43,934 bases of DNA from Planctomycetota bacterium (GTDB lineage Bacteria; Planctomycetota; Planctomycetia; Gemmatales; Gemmataceae), in assembly GCA_029777335.1 (NCBI GenBank), contig JAKOSN010000009.1, forward strand, positions 1-43,934, read 5' to 3'. Shown in pieces: positions 1 through 9,132 of the stretch. A model generated the notes under the pieces. That model did no database searches. It had not been told where the DNA came from and saw nothing but the letters and a program-made list of their open reading frames with translations. The position numbers and the translations under genes are program-made. Positions within the stretch are counted from its first letter, which is position 1; each line of letters begins with the position of its first letter.

Positions 1-657
1 AGCACGCGCGATCTGGCGACCACGGTGGTGCAAAAACGCTCCGCCGCGACCACGGTGGCCGCCACCATGGTGCTGGCGCAGTGCGCCGGGATCCGGCTCT
101 TTGCCACGGGAGGAATTGGCGGGGTGCATCGCGGGGTCACCGCAACCTGGGATGTCTCCGCCGATCTGACCGAACTGGCGCGCACCCCAGTCGCGGTGGT
201 GTGTGCCGGGGCCAAGAGCATCCTCGATCTGCCGCGAACCCTGGAAATGCTGGAAACACTCGGCGTGCCGGTGCTTGGGGTAGGAACAACGACTTTTCCG
301 GCCTTCTATCTCCGCAATAGCGGCGAGCCCGTCTCGGCCACCCTGGAGACTGCCGAGGCCATTGCCCAGTTGTTGAAATTACACTGGGCCCTGAGTCGTA
401 CCGGTGTGGTGATCGCGCAGCCGATCGCACCTGAATTTGCGCTGCCGGAAGAAGTGTGGGAACAGGCCCTTGTCCAGGTAGAACGTGAGGCCGCGCACGC
501 CGGAGTACGTGGCAAGGAAGTCACCCCCTTCTTGCTCCGGCGTCTGGCGGAGGTGACCGGGGGCGAGAGCCTGCGCGCCAATCGCGCGTTGATCGTCGCC
601 AATGCTCGACTGGCTGGGCAGATCGCCTGCCATTATCATCACACAGTGATCTCGTGA
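1..657 (+). CDS. psuG: Pseudouridine-5'-phosphate glycosidase, 5'-truncated by window edge
   Basis: The frame is open from base 1 and the last 218 residues are visible. Members of this family (PsuG, also the indigoidine synthase A-like family) reversibly split pseudouridine 5'-phosphate into uracil and ribose 5-phosphate in the cytoplasm. Visible hallmarks are the TTVAATMVLAQCAGI stretch, the glycine-rich ATGGIGGVHRG loop, and GAKSILDLPRTLEML, whose Lys corresponds to the Schiff-base Lys known in the E. coli enzyme. The C-terminal ANRALIVANARLAGQIA is also typical. Family members are about 300 residues, so roughly the first third lies outside the window. The gene ends 21 bases before a phosphatase gene on the same strand. 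The function call is from family motifs; metabolic context upstream cannot be seen. Confidence 0.93.
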   Translation, partial: STRDLATTVVQKRSAATTVAATMVLAQCAGIRLFATGGIGGVHRGVTATWDVSADLTELARTPVAVVCAGAKSILDLPRTLEMLETLGVPVLGVGTTTFPAFYLRNSGEPVSATLETAEAIAQLLKLHWALSRTGVVIAQPIAPEFALPEEVWEQALVQVEREAAHAGVRGKEVTPFLLRRLAEVTGGESLRANRALIVANARLAGQIACHYHHTVIS

Positions 658-678
658 AACTGGCCCAGGATTGCTGTT

Positions 679-1374
679 ATGCGTTATCTCGCCATCGGCG
701 ATATTCATGGCTACAGCGACGTGCTGTCGCGGCTGTTGCGTCTGGTGGATGTCAAGCCGGAGGATTGGATTATCACGCTGGGGGATTACGTGGACCGGGG
801 TCCCGACTCGCGCGGAGTGCTTGATCAGCTGATCGCCCTGCACCGCCGGGGCCGGTTGATCGCGCTGCGCGGCAATCACGACACCATGATGCTGGAAGCA
901 CGCAACGATCCGGAATTGCTGGAAGAGTGGATCCACTGCGGCGGAAATGCCACGCTGGCCTCGTACAGTAGCGCGGTGCTCGGAGAGTCCCTGATGGAGG
1001 TGCCGCGCGAACACTGGGCCTTTCTGGAAGACGATTGTTTGGATTGGTACGAGATCGACACGCATTTCTTTGTCCATGCCAACGCCGATCCCGACCTTGC
1101 GCTGGAGGAGCAACCACTTTATCTGCTGCACTGGGAGCCGCTTTTTGATGCGCGCCCGCATTGCTCGGGAAAAATCATGATCTGTGGGCACACCAAGCAG
1201 CGCAGTGGCTTGCCGCGCAATCTGGGCCACACGATCTGCATCGACACCTGGGTTTATGGCGAGGGCTGGTTGACGTGCCTGGATGTCGCCACCGGGAAGA
1301 TATGGCAAGCGAATCGCCGTGGCGAGGAACGCATCGGCTGGCTGACGGACCCGAGAGAAGAGACACCCCTTTAG
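679..1374 (+). CDS. PPP-family metallophosphatase (Ser/Thr protein phosphatase-like)
   Basis: A 231-residue calcineurin-like phosphoesterase. The metal-binding signatures of the PPP family are all present and in order: GDIHG near residue 7, GDYVDRGPDSRG near residue 35, and RGNHD near residue 65, followed by a His in the FFVHANADP segment and a late GHTKQ His motif. Small bacterial PPP enzymes of this size dephosphorylate Ser/Thr/Tyr phosphoproteins or cleave diadenosine tetraphosphate. The sequence alone does not separate these activities. The kinase at 2183-5290 lies close by on the same strand, which makes a protein phosphatase role plausible, but this is inference. The start ATG at 679 places GDIHG right at the N-terminus, as usual for the family. 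Confidence 0.92.
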   Translation: MRYLAIGDIHGYSDVLSRLLRLVDVKPEDWIITLGDYVDRGPDSRGVLDQLIALHRRGRLIALRGNHDTMMLEARNDPELLEEWIHCGGNATLASYSSAVLGESLMEVPREHWAFLEDDCLDWYEIDTHFFVHANADPDLALEEQPLYLLHWEPLFDARPHCSGKIMICGHTKQRSGLPRNLGHTICIDTWVYGEGWLTCLDVATGKIWQANRRGEERIGWLTDPREETPL

Positions 1375-1535
1375 CGCACGAGGGTCCTGGCTTGCCCCCG
1401 AACAACAAGACGATCAACCTCGTTTTTCCCGTGCAAGGCCATCTTGTCGCGCTGCGAGTCTTCCTGCACAACTTCCAGTGCGTATCGACGATGTGAACGT
1501 CGACTCCGCTTCTCACCCCCCATGTGGATCTTTCC

Positions 1536-2150
1536 ATGACGCACGGTCCCGAGCACCATGTCGAGCATGCCGAACATGCGTCGCATGCCGCCCACAACCC
1601 CTTCGATCGGCAGGTCACGATGACGATTGCGATCGTCGCCGCCCTGCTGGCCTGCGCGACCATGCTCAGCCATCGGTCGCACACCCAGACGCTGCAGCTG
1701 CAAATCCTGGCCAACGACGCCGCCACCAAGACGTTCAATGAGTGGAACCAGTATCAGGCCAAGCGCAATCGCCAGGATCTGCACTCCACCAAACTCTCCC
1801 TGGTGAAGGTCCTGGGAACGCCGAAGGATCTCTCCACCGATGCCCAGAAGGAGCGGCAATCGTGGGCGAGCGAGATTGAACGCTACAAGGAAGAGACGCG
1901 CACGCTGGCGGAGCAGGCCAAGAAGTATCAGCAGGAAGCAGAGGACTACAAGAAGCAGAGCGCACACATGCATCACCTGAGCGACCAGTATGATATGTCA
2001 GAGCTGGGGATCGAGGTGGCGCTGGTGCTCTGTTCGCTCGCGGTACTGACCAAGCGCCGGTCCTTCTGGCTGGGAGGACTGATTGTCGGTCTCGCCGGGC
2101 TGGCGGTCTTGCTGGTGGGAGTTTACCATCAGTATTTCGCGCATCATTGA
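1536..2150 (+). CDS. DUF4337 family membrane protein
   Basis: A 204-residue protein. The His-rich N-terminus (residues 1-20, several HVEHAEHA-like steps) is followed by a first membrane helix (TMTIAIVAALLACATML) and the TLQLQILANDAATKTFNEW segment characteristic of DUF4337. A charged, probably coiled-coil middle region follows (about residues 70-140), then two C-terminal membrane helices around ALVLCSLAVL and GLIVGLAGLAVLLVGV. ATG at 1536 was chosen over an in-frame GTG at 1524 because it gives the usual N-terminus; neither has a clear ribosome site. The function of the family is unknown. The stop is 32 bases before the kinase start, so the two are probably co-transcribed. Confidence 0.82.
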   Translation: MTHGPEHHVEHAEHASHAAHNPFDRQVTMTIAIVAALLACATMLSHRSHTQTLQLQILANDAATKTFNEWNQYQAKRNRQDLHSTKLSLVKVLGTPKDLSTDAQKERQSWASEIERYKEETRTLAEQAKKYQQEAEDYKKQSAHMHHLSDQYDMSELGIEVALVLCSLAVLTKRRSFWLGGLIVGLAGLAVLLVGVYHQYFAHH

Positions 2151-2182
2151 GTGGTCCTTTTCGGCCCCAGCAGAGAGTACCC

Positions 2183-5100
2183 ATGGGACCGACATCCTGT
2201 CCGCGCTGCCAGGCCCCTCTGCCTGCCCAGAGACCTGCTCGCTGTCCCCAGTGTGGTTCGGAGCTGACCCTGGATGCGCCCCTGCGGTTGGAAGAAACGC
2301 TCGGGCGCGCAGAGGAGGACACCAACCGGGCGTTTCCGCAAATCCCTGGGTTCGAGATCCTGGGAGAACTGGGCCGCGGGGGCATGGGGGTGGTCTACAA
2401 AGCGAATCAGGTGAAGCTGAAACGCGTGGTCGCGCTCAAGATGATCCTGATTGGCGAGCTGGCCAGCGCCGAGGATCTTCATCGGTTTCGCCGCGAGGCC
2501 GAGGCGATCGCGCGGTTGCAGCACCCCGCCATTGTGCAGGTCTTCGAGATCGGCGAGGTGGCGGGCAATCCGTACTATGCGCTGGAGTTCTGCGAGGGAG
2601 GCAGCCTCGCCGACTGGCTGGCACGCACCCCGCCCACGCCCAACGAGGCAGCCCGAGTGCTGGAAATCCTGGCCCGCGCGGTCCACGTGGCGCACGAAAA
2701 GGGGATTGTCCATCGCGATCTGAAACCGGCCAATGTACTGCTCACGCGCGAGGGCGCCCCCAAGATCACCGATTTCGGCCTGGTCAAGAAACTCGACGAT
2801 GCCAGCAAGACACAATCAGGGGTCATTCTTGGCACCCCATCGTACATGGCTCCCGAACAGGCGGCGGGGCATTCGAGCAAGGTGGGGCCGGCCGCCGATA
2901 TCTACGCCCTGGGGACCATCCTTTATGAACTGCTGACCCGTCGCCCGCCCTTCCGCGCGTCGAGCACGCTGGAATTGTTGATGCAGGTCATCCACGAGGA
3001 TCCGATCGCCCCCTCGCTCCTGCAGGGGTCCATCCCGCCCGATCTGGAGACAATCTGTCTGAAATGTCTTCACAAGGACCCCAGGAAACGCTATCCAAAC
3101 GCCCATGAACTGGCGGAGGATCTCCTCCGCTACCAACATGGCGTGCCGATCCAGGCACGCCGGATCAGTCCGCTGGAACGTCTCTGGCGCTGGTGCTGGC
3201 GACACCCCACCGTCGCGGGGCTGACCGCCGCCGTGCTCCTCCTGCTCCTGATGGGGATCGTGGGGGCATCACTCTCGGCCTGGCGCTTTCGGCAGATGGC
3301 GGAGACCACTCGGGAGATCAACGCCGATCTGCACCGCACCCTGTACGTTCGCAACATCGCCCTGGTAGAACGCGATCGGCTTAGCAACCAGGTTGCCAAC
3401 CTCGATCAACTGCTGGAGGCGTGCCCGGTCGAGTTGCGCGACTGGGAATGGGGGTTCCTGAAACGTGCCATCACGCGCAAGGTACTGATTTATCGCGGCC
3501 ACCAGGATGTGGTCTACAGTGCGGTCCTGCATCCAACGCAAAGGCTGATCGCCTCCGCCAGCGATGATCACACCATCCACTTCTGGGATCCCGAGACTGG
3601 AATCCCCCTCGCCGCGCCCATCCAGACGGGGGACGACGACCAGGTCTATCGCCTGGCGTTCAGCCCGGATGGACGATTGCTGGCGGCCGCCTGTCAGAAG
3701 AAGACCGTGCGGATCTGGGAGGTGGCAACGAAGAAACTCGTCCTCGTTCTGGGGGGGCGCGACGCCGCGGGGAAACTCTACCCGTGGAGCCACACCGACG
3801 TGGTGGTCAACCTCGCCTTCAGCCCCGATGGCCAGCATGTGGCGTCGGCGAGCGATGACCGCACCGTGCGTATCTGGGATATCCAGGATCCTCATCATCC
3901 AAAAATCCTGCGCGGGCATGAGGATCTGATCAACAACGTCGCCTACGAGCCGAGCGGCCGCTACCTGGCCTCGGTGAGCTACGACGGCACCGCGCGCGTG
4001 TGGGACGCGCAGACCGGGGCGGCTCTGCGCACCTTGCGTGTGGCGCAGGGGTTTCTGTGGGGAGTGGCGTTCTCCCCGGATGGACGCACGCTGGCCACGG
4101 GCGGCGGCGATGCCCTGGTTCATGTCTGGGATTGGCAGAGCGGGGAGGAGATCCAGACCCTGCGCGGGCACACCAGCGATGTCTACACCGTGGTCTTCAG
4201 CCCCGATGGCAAACGGCTGATTTCCAGTGGCAACGACAAGATGATCAAGGTCTGGCGCGTGGGGAGCAACGACGAGGTGGTCACCCTGCGCGGCCATCTG
4301 GACAGTGTGAGCAACCTGGACTTTCGGGGGCAACGGTTGGTGTCGGCCAGCGATGATCGCACGGTGCGCGTCTGGGATGCCACCCCGACCGCTCCGCCCG
4401 CCCCCCCGGTGGTGTACACCCTGCGTGATCACAAGGGGCAAGCGATGTGTGTGAGCTATTCCCCTGAGGGCGCGCTGCTGGCCACCGGGGGAGAAGATCG
4501 GACCGTGCGGCTCTACGAGGCGGCCAGCGGGCGCCCGCTCCGCGTCCTGACCGGCCACACCAGCGAGGTCGCCTGCCTGGCATTCCATCCCAGGGGCAAG
4601 GTGCTGGCGACAGGGGGAGGAGACAAGACCGTGCGGCTGTGGAATGTCGCCACCGGACAGGAATTGTGTTCGCCGCTGGTGGGACACGAGGATCGCATCT
4701 ACGCCGTTGCCTTCAGCCCCTCGGGAGAGATGATCGCCTCGGCAGGGTGGGATCGAGTGATTAAATTATGGAAGGTGGACACCGGCACCTTTCTCGGCAA
4801 TCTGGGAAGACACAAGAACTGGATCTGGGATCTCGCCTTTCACCCGGACGGCCATCTGCTCGCCTCGGCGAGCAGCGATCGAACTACCCGCCTGTGGGAT
4901 ATGAAGACCCAGCGCGAGGTGATGACCTTGCCGATGGCCTTGAAGGGGCTGGGAGTGGCCTTCAATCGCGAGGGAACCCGCCTGGCGACTTCAGGCGGGG
5001 ACGGCACGGTTCAGCTGTACGACGTGGCGAACGGGAAGTTGCTGGCCCGCTATCCGCTGCACAGCGATCGGATCTACAAGGTCACGTTCAGCCCCGACGG

Positions 5101-5290
5101 GACTCTGCTCGCCACCGCCAGCGATGATCTGACTGTGGTAGTGTCCGAGACCACCACGGGGCGTGAACGACTCACCTACCGCGGCCACACCTTACCCGTG
5201 ACAGCGGCCGTGTTCAGTCCCGATGGCAAACGGATCGCCTCGGCCAGTAACGACGGCAGCGTGCAGGTCTGGGAATTGCCAGGACAGTAA
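2183..5290 (+). CDS. Ser/Thr protein kinase with zinc ribbon, TM helix and 14 WD40 repeats
   Basis: A 1035-residue membrane kinase. Residues 6-24 hold a CPRC...CPQC zinc-ribbon pair. The kinase domain spans about residues 56-320: glycine loop LGRGGMGVVY, Lys86 in VALKM, alpha-C Glu in FRREAEA, HRDLKPAN near 177, DFG near 197 and APE near 223, so it should be catalytically active. One membrane helix (about 343-366) leads to 14 WD40 repeats (about 432-1035), enough for two seven-bladed propellers outside the membrane. ATG 2183 was preferred over a TTG at 2147 that overlaps the upstream stop, since it sits just before the zinc ribbon. This architecture is common in planctomycetes; what the propellers bind is unknown. 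Confidence 0.95.
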   Translation: MGPTSCPRCQAPLPAQRPARCPQCGSELTLDAPLRLEETLGRAEEDTNRAFPQIPGFEILGELGRGGMGVVYKANQVKLKRVVALKMILIGELASAEDLHRFRREAEAIARLQHPAIVQVFEIGEVAGNPYYALEFCEGGSLADWLARTPPTPNEAARVLEILARAVHVAHEKGIVHRDLKPANVLLTREGAPKITDFGLVKKLDDASKTQSGVILGTPSYMAPEQAAGHSSKVGPAADIYALGTILYELLTRRPPFRASSTLELLMQVIHEDPIAPSLLQGSIPPDLETICLKCLHKDPRKRYPNAHELAEDLLRYQHGVPIQARRISPLERLWRWCWRHPTVAGLTAAVLLLLLMGIVGASLSAWRFRQMAETTREINADLHRTLYVRNIALVERDRLSNQVANLDQLLEACPVELRDWEWGFLKRAITRKVLIYRGHQDVVYSAVLHPTQRLIASASDDHTIHFWDPETGIPLAAPIQTGDDDQVYRLAFSPDGRLLAAACQKKTVRIWEVATKKLVLVLGGRDAAGKLYPWSHTDVVVNLAFSPDGQHVASASDDRTVRIWDIQDPHHPKILRGHEDLINNVAYEPSGRYLASVSYDGTARVWDAQTGAALRTLRVAQGFLWGVAFSPDGRTLATGGGDALVHVWDWQSGEEIQTLRGHTSDVYTVVFSPDGKRLISSGNDKMIKVWRVGSNDEVVTLRGHLDSVSNLDFRGQRLVSASDDRTVRVWDATPTAPPAPPVVYTLRDHKGQAMCVSYSPEGALLATGGEDRTVRLYEAASGRPLRVLTGHTSEVACLAFHPRGKVLATGGGDKTVRLWNVATGQELCSPLVGHEDRIYAVAFSPSGEMIASAGWDRVIKLWKVDTGTFLGNLGRHKNWIWDLAFHPDGHLLASASSDRTTRLWDMKTQREVMTLPMALKGLGVAFNREGTRLATSGGDGTVQLYDVANGKLLARYPLHSDRIYKVTFSPDGTLLATASDDLTVVVSETTTGRERLTYRGHTLPVTAAVFSPDGKRIASASNDGSVQVWELPGQ

Positions 5291-5300
5291 CGTCGCCGGG

Positions 5301-5313
5301 CAGACTCGTCTGG
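5301..5313. repeat. CAGACTCGTCTGG near-palindrome, copy A
   Basis: A 13-base sequence with CAGAC and GTCTG arms around TC. The identical 13-mer occurs at 18182-18194, also in an intergenic gap upstream of a gene. In both places an AT-containing -10-like hexamer follows about 20 bases downstream (TACACT at 5335-5340 here; CACAAT at 18215-18220 there). It could be a shared regulator site or part of a promoter; this is inference from two copies only. Confidence 0.35.
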
Positions 5314-5381
5314 GCGAGTGGTTGTCCGGATCGGTACACTGAAAGAGGAAGCCCCCTTTCTTCGGAAGCGCGAGATTCTCC

Positions 5382-7484
5382 ATGCAACCTTCGCCAGAAG
5401 CTCAGGCGTGCAACGAACGCGGCAATCACCTCTGGGAAGAAGAGGATCTGCCCGGCGCGCTGGAAGCCTACAGCGAGGCGGTCCAGCTCGATCCGCAGTA
5501 TGCCAATGCCTATTTTAACCGCGGGATTCTGCGCCACCGCCTGGGCGACTCTCCCGGAGCCATCGCCGATCTCGATCAGGCGCTGGCCTTGCAACCCAAC
5601 GATGCCGAGTTCTACCTCTGCCGGGGGATGGCACGCCGGGATGTGCACGAGTACGAGCAAGCTCGCGCCGATTTTGATCACGCCGCCGAACTGAATCCGG
5701 ACAATGCCGAAATTTACCTGGAGCGTTCGCAACTTCGCGCCCTGATGGATGATTATGAGGGCGCCATCGCCGACGCCAACCGCACCCTGGAACTCGATCC
5801 CGCCGCAAGCTGGGCACACTACTACCGCGGGACCGCCTATTTGCTCCTTGAGGATCGTGCCCGGGCGCGGGCCGATCTCGATGCCTTTCTGGAAGAGGTC
5901 ACCGATCTCCCCTCGGCGTATTATCATCGCGGCAGTTTGCTGGAGAGCGAAAAACACTGGGACGCGGCCCTGGCGGATTTCAATCGCGCGATCGAACTCG
6001 ATCCCACCGATGCCAACTTTTACTACCATCGCGGCTGTGTGCACCTCCAGCGCGACGACACGGCAGCAGCCCTGGCAGATCTGGACCGGGCAATTGAACT
6101 CGATCCCACAGACATCAGCGGCTGGCTGATGCGTTCCCTGGTGCGTGAGGAGATCAATCAGCTGGCCGAGGCGCGCGCCGACCTGGAAGAAGTGATTCGC
6201 CTGGCCCCTGATTTTGCCCGCGCGTATTACTTCCTGGGCTCGATCGATCTGCAAGAAGGGAAGGTGGACGACGCCCTCGCGCACACCACCACCTTCCTCG
6301 AACGCGATCCGACGGATCCCGACGGCTATCGGCAGCGGGCGCAGGCTTACCTGCACAAGGACGCATTCCCACTGGCGCTGGCCGATCTCAACCGCGCCAT
6401 CCAGCTCCAACCGGAGAGCGCCGACCTGTACTGTCAGCGTGCCCGCATTCACGAGAAACAGAGCAACTTCGAGGCAGCGGAGGGAGACTACGCCGAAGCC
6501 CTGCGCCGGGATCCCGACGATGCTTCCACCTATGCGGCGCGCGCCTCGAGTCGGAAAGGTCGCGGCGATCTGGAGGGAGCAGAGCACGACCTCACCGAAG
6601 CCATCCGCCTGGAGCCGGAGGAGAGTTTTTTTCTGATGCAGCGTGGCATGGTGCGGCTGGAAAACAACGACATCGAAGGGGCGATCGCCGACTTGACCGT
6701 GGTGGGCGAACACGACCCCGACAACCATCATCTGGCGGGATTTGTCGCACTCGTCCTGCAACACCGCGGCTGGACACGACTGGTGCAGGGAGACCTGGAC
6801 GGCGCTCATGCCGATTTCACCCAGGCGATCACCCTCAATCCCAACGATCCCGATGCCCTGCTTCGCCGAGGCAGCATCTCCATGTTGCGCATGGATCGCG
6901 AGGCGGCCGAGGCAGACTTTGAGGCAGCGTTGCAGATCAATCCGGGGCACTCGCGGGCTCTGGCGGCGCGGGCCTCGCTTCATCTCTTTCCCGACGGAGA
7001 TAGCGCGGCCGCCTGGGCCGACTGCGAGCAGGCACTGGCCACCGATCCCGAGAATGCCATGGCGCTGATGATCCGGGGGATGGTTCACACCCAGATGGGG
7101 ATGCTCGAGCAAGCGTTGACGGATTTTCAAACGGTTCTGCACCTCCAACCAGAGAACCCCATGGGGCAGGTGGGACAGTGGATTGTCCACTTCGAGGAGG
7201 AACAGTACGAGGAGGCGCTGCGCGACTGCGAAATCCTGCTCGCCCGCAACCCCAACCATGCCCTCGCCTATCTGATGCGCAGCTTTGTCCTGGACAACCT
7301 GAATGAACCCGGCGAGGCCTTGACCGACCGCGAACGCGCCACCGAGTTAAACCCCGAACTGGCCGATATTCTCCTGGGCGATCTGCAGGCCGATCGCCCC
7401 ACGCGTTTGTCGCCGGACCTGATCCGCGCGATTTTGAAGGATTCCATCCAGGGAACGTCTGGCACTCTCCCTCCCCTGCCCTGA
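5382..7484 (+). CDS. Tetratricopeptide repeat protein, about 20 TPRs
   Basis: A 700-residue protein made almost entirely of 34-residue TPR units, beginning at the N-terminus (QACNERGNHLWEEEDLPGAL) and running to about residue 675. Repeated signatures are A(Y/F)xNRGxxxxxxGDxxGAIADLDxAIxLxP. There is no signal peptide or membrane helix, so it is probably a cytoplasmic alpha-solenoid scaffold. No enzymatic domain is visible. It follows the WD40 kinase on the same strand after 91 bases, a gap that holds the CAGACTCGTCTGG element. A role as adaptor for the neighbouring kinase is possible but unproven. The ribosome site before ATG 5382 is weak. Confidence 0.9.
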   Translation: MQPSPEAQACNERGNHLWEEEDLPGALEAYSEAVQLDPQYANAYFNRGILRHRLGDSPGAIADLDQALALQPNDAEFYLCRGMARRDVHEYEQARADFDHAAELNPDNAEIYLERSQLRALMDDYEGAIADANRTLELDPAASWAHYYRGTAYLLLEDRARARADLDAFLEEVTDLPSAYYHRGSLLESEKHWDAALADFNRAIELDPTDANFYYHRGCVHLQRDDTAAALADLDRAIELDPTDISGWLMRSLVREEINQLAEARADLEEVIRLAPDFARAYYFLGSIDLQEGKVDDALAHTTTFLERDPTDPDGYRQRAQAYLHKDAFPLALADLNRAIQLQPESADLYCQRARIHEKQSNFEAAEGDYAEALRRDPDDASTYAARASSRKGRGDLEGAEHDLTEAIRLEPEESFFLMQRGMVRLENNDIEGAIADLTVVGEHDPDNHHLAGFVALVLQHRGWTRLVQGDLDGAHADFTQAITLNPNDPDALLRRGSISMLRMDREAAEADFEAALQINPGHSRALAARASLHLFPDGDSAAAWADCEQALATDPENAMALMIRGMVHTQMGMLEQALTDFQTVLHLQPENPMGQVGQWIVHFEEEQYEEALRDCEILLARNPNHALAYLMRSFVLDNLNEPGEALTDRERATELNPELADILLGDLQADRPTRLSPDLIRAILKDSIQGTSGTLPPLP

Positions 7485-7509
7485 CCGAACGGTCTGCGAG
7501 TCGTACACT
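7481..7509 (+). promoter_or_regulatory. Possible sigma-70-like promoter upstream of hom
   Basis: CTGACC (7481-7486) and TACACT (7504-7509) are separated by 17 bases, each sharing four bases with the consensus hexamers. The 9-mer GTACACTGA at 7503-7511 also occurs at 5334-5342 before the TPR gene. Weak evidence; no mapped start. Confidence 0.3.
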
Positions 7510-7598
7510 GACCCACAGGGATCGATGGGGCCGCGACCAAGCCCGGCGAATACCGATCCGCCGAGGGGTTGGGGCTTGATTTGGCGATAGAGGCGATC

Positions 7599-8903
7599 GT
7601 GAGCGAACCGCTAGGTATTGCATTGATCGGCTGCGGCACGGTGGGAACGGGAGTGGCCCGCTTGCTCCTGGAGCAGGCGGAGCGGCTGGCGGCGCGGGCC
7701 GGGCGTCCCCTGGTGCTGCGTCATATCATCGTGCGTAATCCGCACAAGGAACGGCCCCTTCCCTGGCCCCAGGAGCGGTATACGAGCGATCTGAGCGTGG
7801 CCCTCAAAGACCCTGAGGTCCAGCTGGCGGTCGAGGTGGTCGGCGGCGTCGAGTGGGCGCGCGAGGCGGATCTCAAGGTTCTCGCTGCCGGCAAGGATCT
7901 GGTGACGGCCAACAAGGCGTTACTGGCGCTGCACGGCGCCGAGGTGTTCGACGCCGCCCGCAAACACCACCGCTCGGTTGCCTTCGAGGCCAGTGTCGCC
8001 GGGGGAGTACCCATCATCGCGGCCCTCACGCAGAGCCTGGCCGCCAATCAAATTCGCTCCATCCAGGGCATTCTCAACGGAACATGCAACTTTATCCTGA
8101 CGAGCATGTACGAACAGGGGGTCAGCTACGCCGCGGCGCTGGCCGAGGCGCAGCGCCTGGGCTATGCCGAGGCCGATCCCACGCTCGATGTCGATGGCAC
8201 CGACGCCGCCCACAAACTGGCCATCCTGGCGCAGATCGCCTTTGGGTTCACGGTCCCGGTGGAGTCCATTGAGCGGCGCGGAATTGCCCAGATCGAGGAC
8301 GTGGATATCAAGTACGCCCGCGAGCTGGGGTATCAGATCAAATTGCTGGCGGAGAGCTGGTTACACGACAACCAGGTGGCGATGCACGTTTCGCCGGTGT
8401 TGTTACGGCTGCTGGCTCCCCTGGCCCTGGTGCGCGGGGCGTACAATGCCGTGCATGTCGTGGGCGATGCGGTCGGGGATACCCTGTATTATGGCAAGGG
8501 AGCCGGCCAGATGCCGACGGCCAGTTCGGTGGTGGCCGACATCATCGACATGGCGGTTGGCCGCGCACAGCGAACCTTTAACACCCTGCGCCTGTGGTCG
8601 AATAATGGCGCCCATTTCCAGCTGCGCCCCCCAGGAACAGTGCGCAGCCGCTTTTATCTGCGGGTGCTGGTCGAGGATCAACCTGGGGTCCTCGCCGACG
8701 TGGCCCAGGTCCTGGCTCGCCATCACATCAGCATTGCCTCGGTGATCCAGCACGAGGTGCCCGATGAGCACGAGGGAGAACGCGTGCAGATGGTGATCCT
8801 GACCCACACCGCGTTAACCGGGCAATTCCGCGCTGCCGCCAGCGAGATCAACCAGCTGCGCTGTGTGATGGCGCCCAGCGTCTTCTACCCGGTTGCCGAT
8901 TGA
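7599..8903 (+). CDS. hom: Homoserine dehydrogenase
   Basis: A 434-residue NAD(P)-dependent enzyme reducing aspartate semialdehyde to homoserine, the branch point toward threonine and methionine. The Rossmann motif GIALIGCGTVGTGVARLL opens the protein. GKDLVTANKALLA, the substrate-binding region FEASVAGGVPII, ILNGTCNFIL and YAEADPTLDVDGTDAAHKL are diagnostic. The C-terminal ACT domain (FYLRVLVEDQPGVLADVAQV, from about residue 350) usually mediates feedback inhibition by threonine. GTG at 7599 was chosen over a TTG at 7569: it has a GAGG upstream and lets the Rossmann strand begin within a few residues. The gene stands alone; a possible promoter lies in the 114-base gap before it. Confidence 0.96.
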   Translation: MSEPLGIALIGCGTVGTGVARLLLEQAERLAARAGRPLVLRHIIVRNPHKERPLPWPQERYTSDLSVALKDPEVQLAVEVVGGVEWAREADLKVLAAGKDLVTANKALLALHGAEVFDAARKHHRSVAFEASVAGGVPIIAALTQSLAANQIRSIQGILNGTCNFILTSMYEQGVSYAAALAEAQRLGYAEADPTLDVDGTDAAHKLAILAQIAFGFTVPVESIERRGIAQIEDVDIKYARELGYQIKLLAESWLHDNQVAMHVSPVLLRLLAPLALVRGAYNAVHVVGDAVGDTLYYGKGAGQMPTASSVVADIIDMAVGRAQRTFNTLRLWSNNGAHFQLRPPGTVRSRFYLRVLVEDQPGVLADVAQVLARHHISIASVIQHEVPDEHEGERVQMVILTHTALTGQFRAAASEINQLRCVMAPSVFYPVAD

Positions 8904-8935
8904 ACGAAAGTGCCTCGCTTCTTGCCCCAGAAAAA

Positions 8936-8953
8936 GATGGGAAAACTCCCATC
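8936..8953 (+). terminator. Hairpin after hom
   Basis: GATGGGA (8936-8942) and TCCCATC (8947-8953) form a perfect 7-bp stem with an AAAC loop, 33 bases after the hom stop codon. The T-run (TTCTTTTTC) lies about 13 bases further on, so it is not a textbook intrinsic terminator. Confidence 0.5.
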
Positions 8954-9012
8954 CATTTCATGAATTCTTTTTCACCGCTGTCTCACCGGCGATTCATGAT
9001 TCCCACGATACA

Positions 9013-9042
9013 TTGACATCAGTTGATATAATAAAATAGGGT
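9013..9042 (+). promoter_or_regulatory. AT-rich promoter region upstream of the membrane Cys/His protein
   Basis: In a GC-rich window this 30-base stretch is strikingly AT-rich and contains a perfect TTGACA (9013-9018) and a perfect TATAAT (9027-9032). They are only 8 bases apart, so they cannot act as one -35/-10 pair; TTGACA with TAGGGT (9037-9042, 18-base spacer) or overlapping promoters are alternatives. Two TTCATGA copies (8958-8964 and 8993-8999) lie upstream and might be an operator. Confidence 0.4.
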
Positions 9043-9132
9043 CTACTCTGCTGTCGAGTGACCCGCTCAATCCCTGAACGGAGTAACTCCCTCGCTCCTG
9101 ATGGGGTTTGTGGATGCCGGGTGAGGTTTCCC

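Noticed and set aside
5214..7259. 681-residue minus-strand frame opposite the TPR gene
   Set aside because: Mirror of the TPR codon pattern; repeated segments follow the TPR periodicity, not an independent protein.
9013..9032. TTGACA and TATAAT as one strong promoter
   Set aside because: Only 8 bases separate the hexamers, too short for a single sigma-70 promoter.
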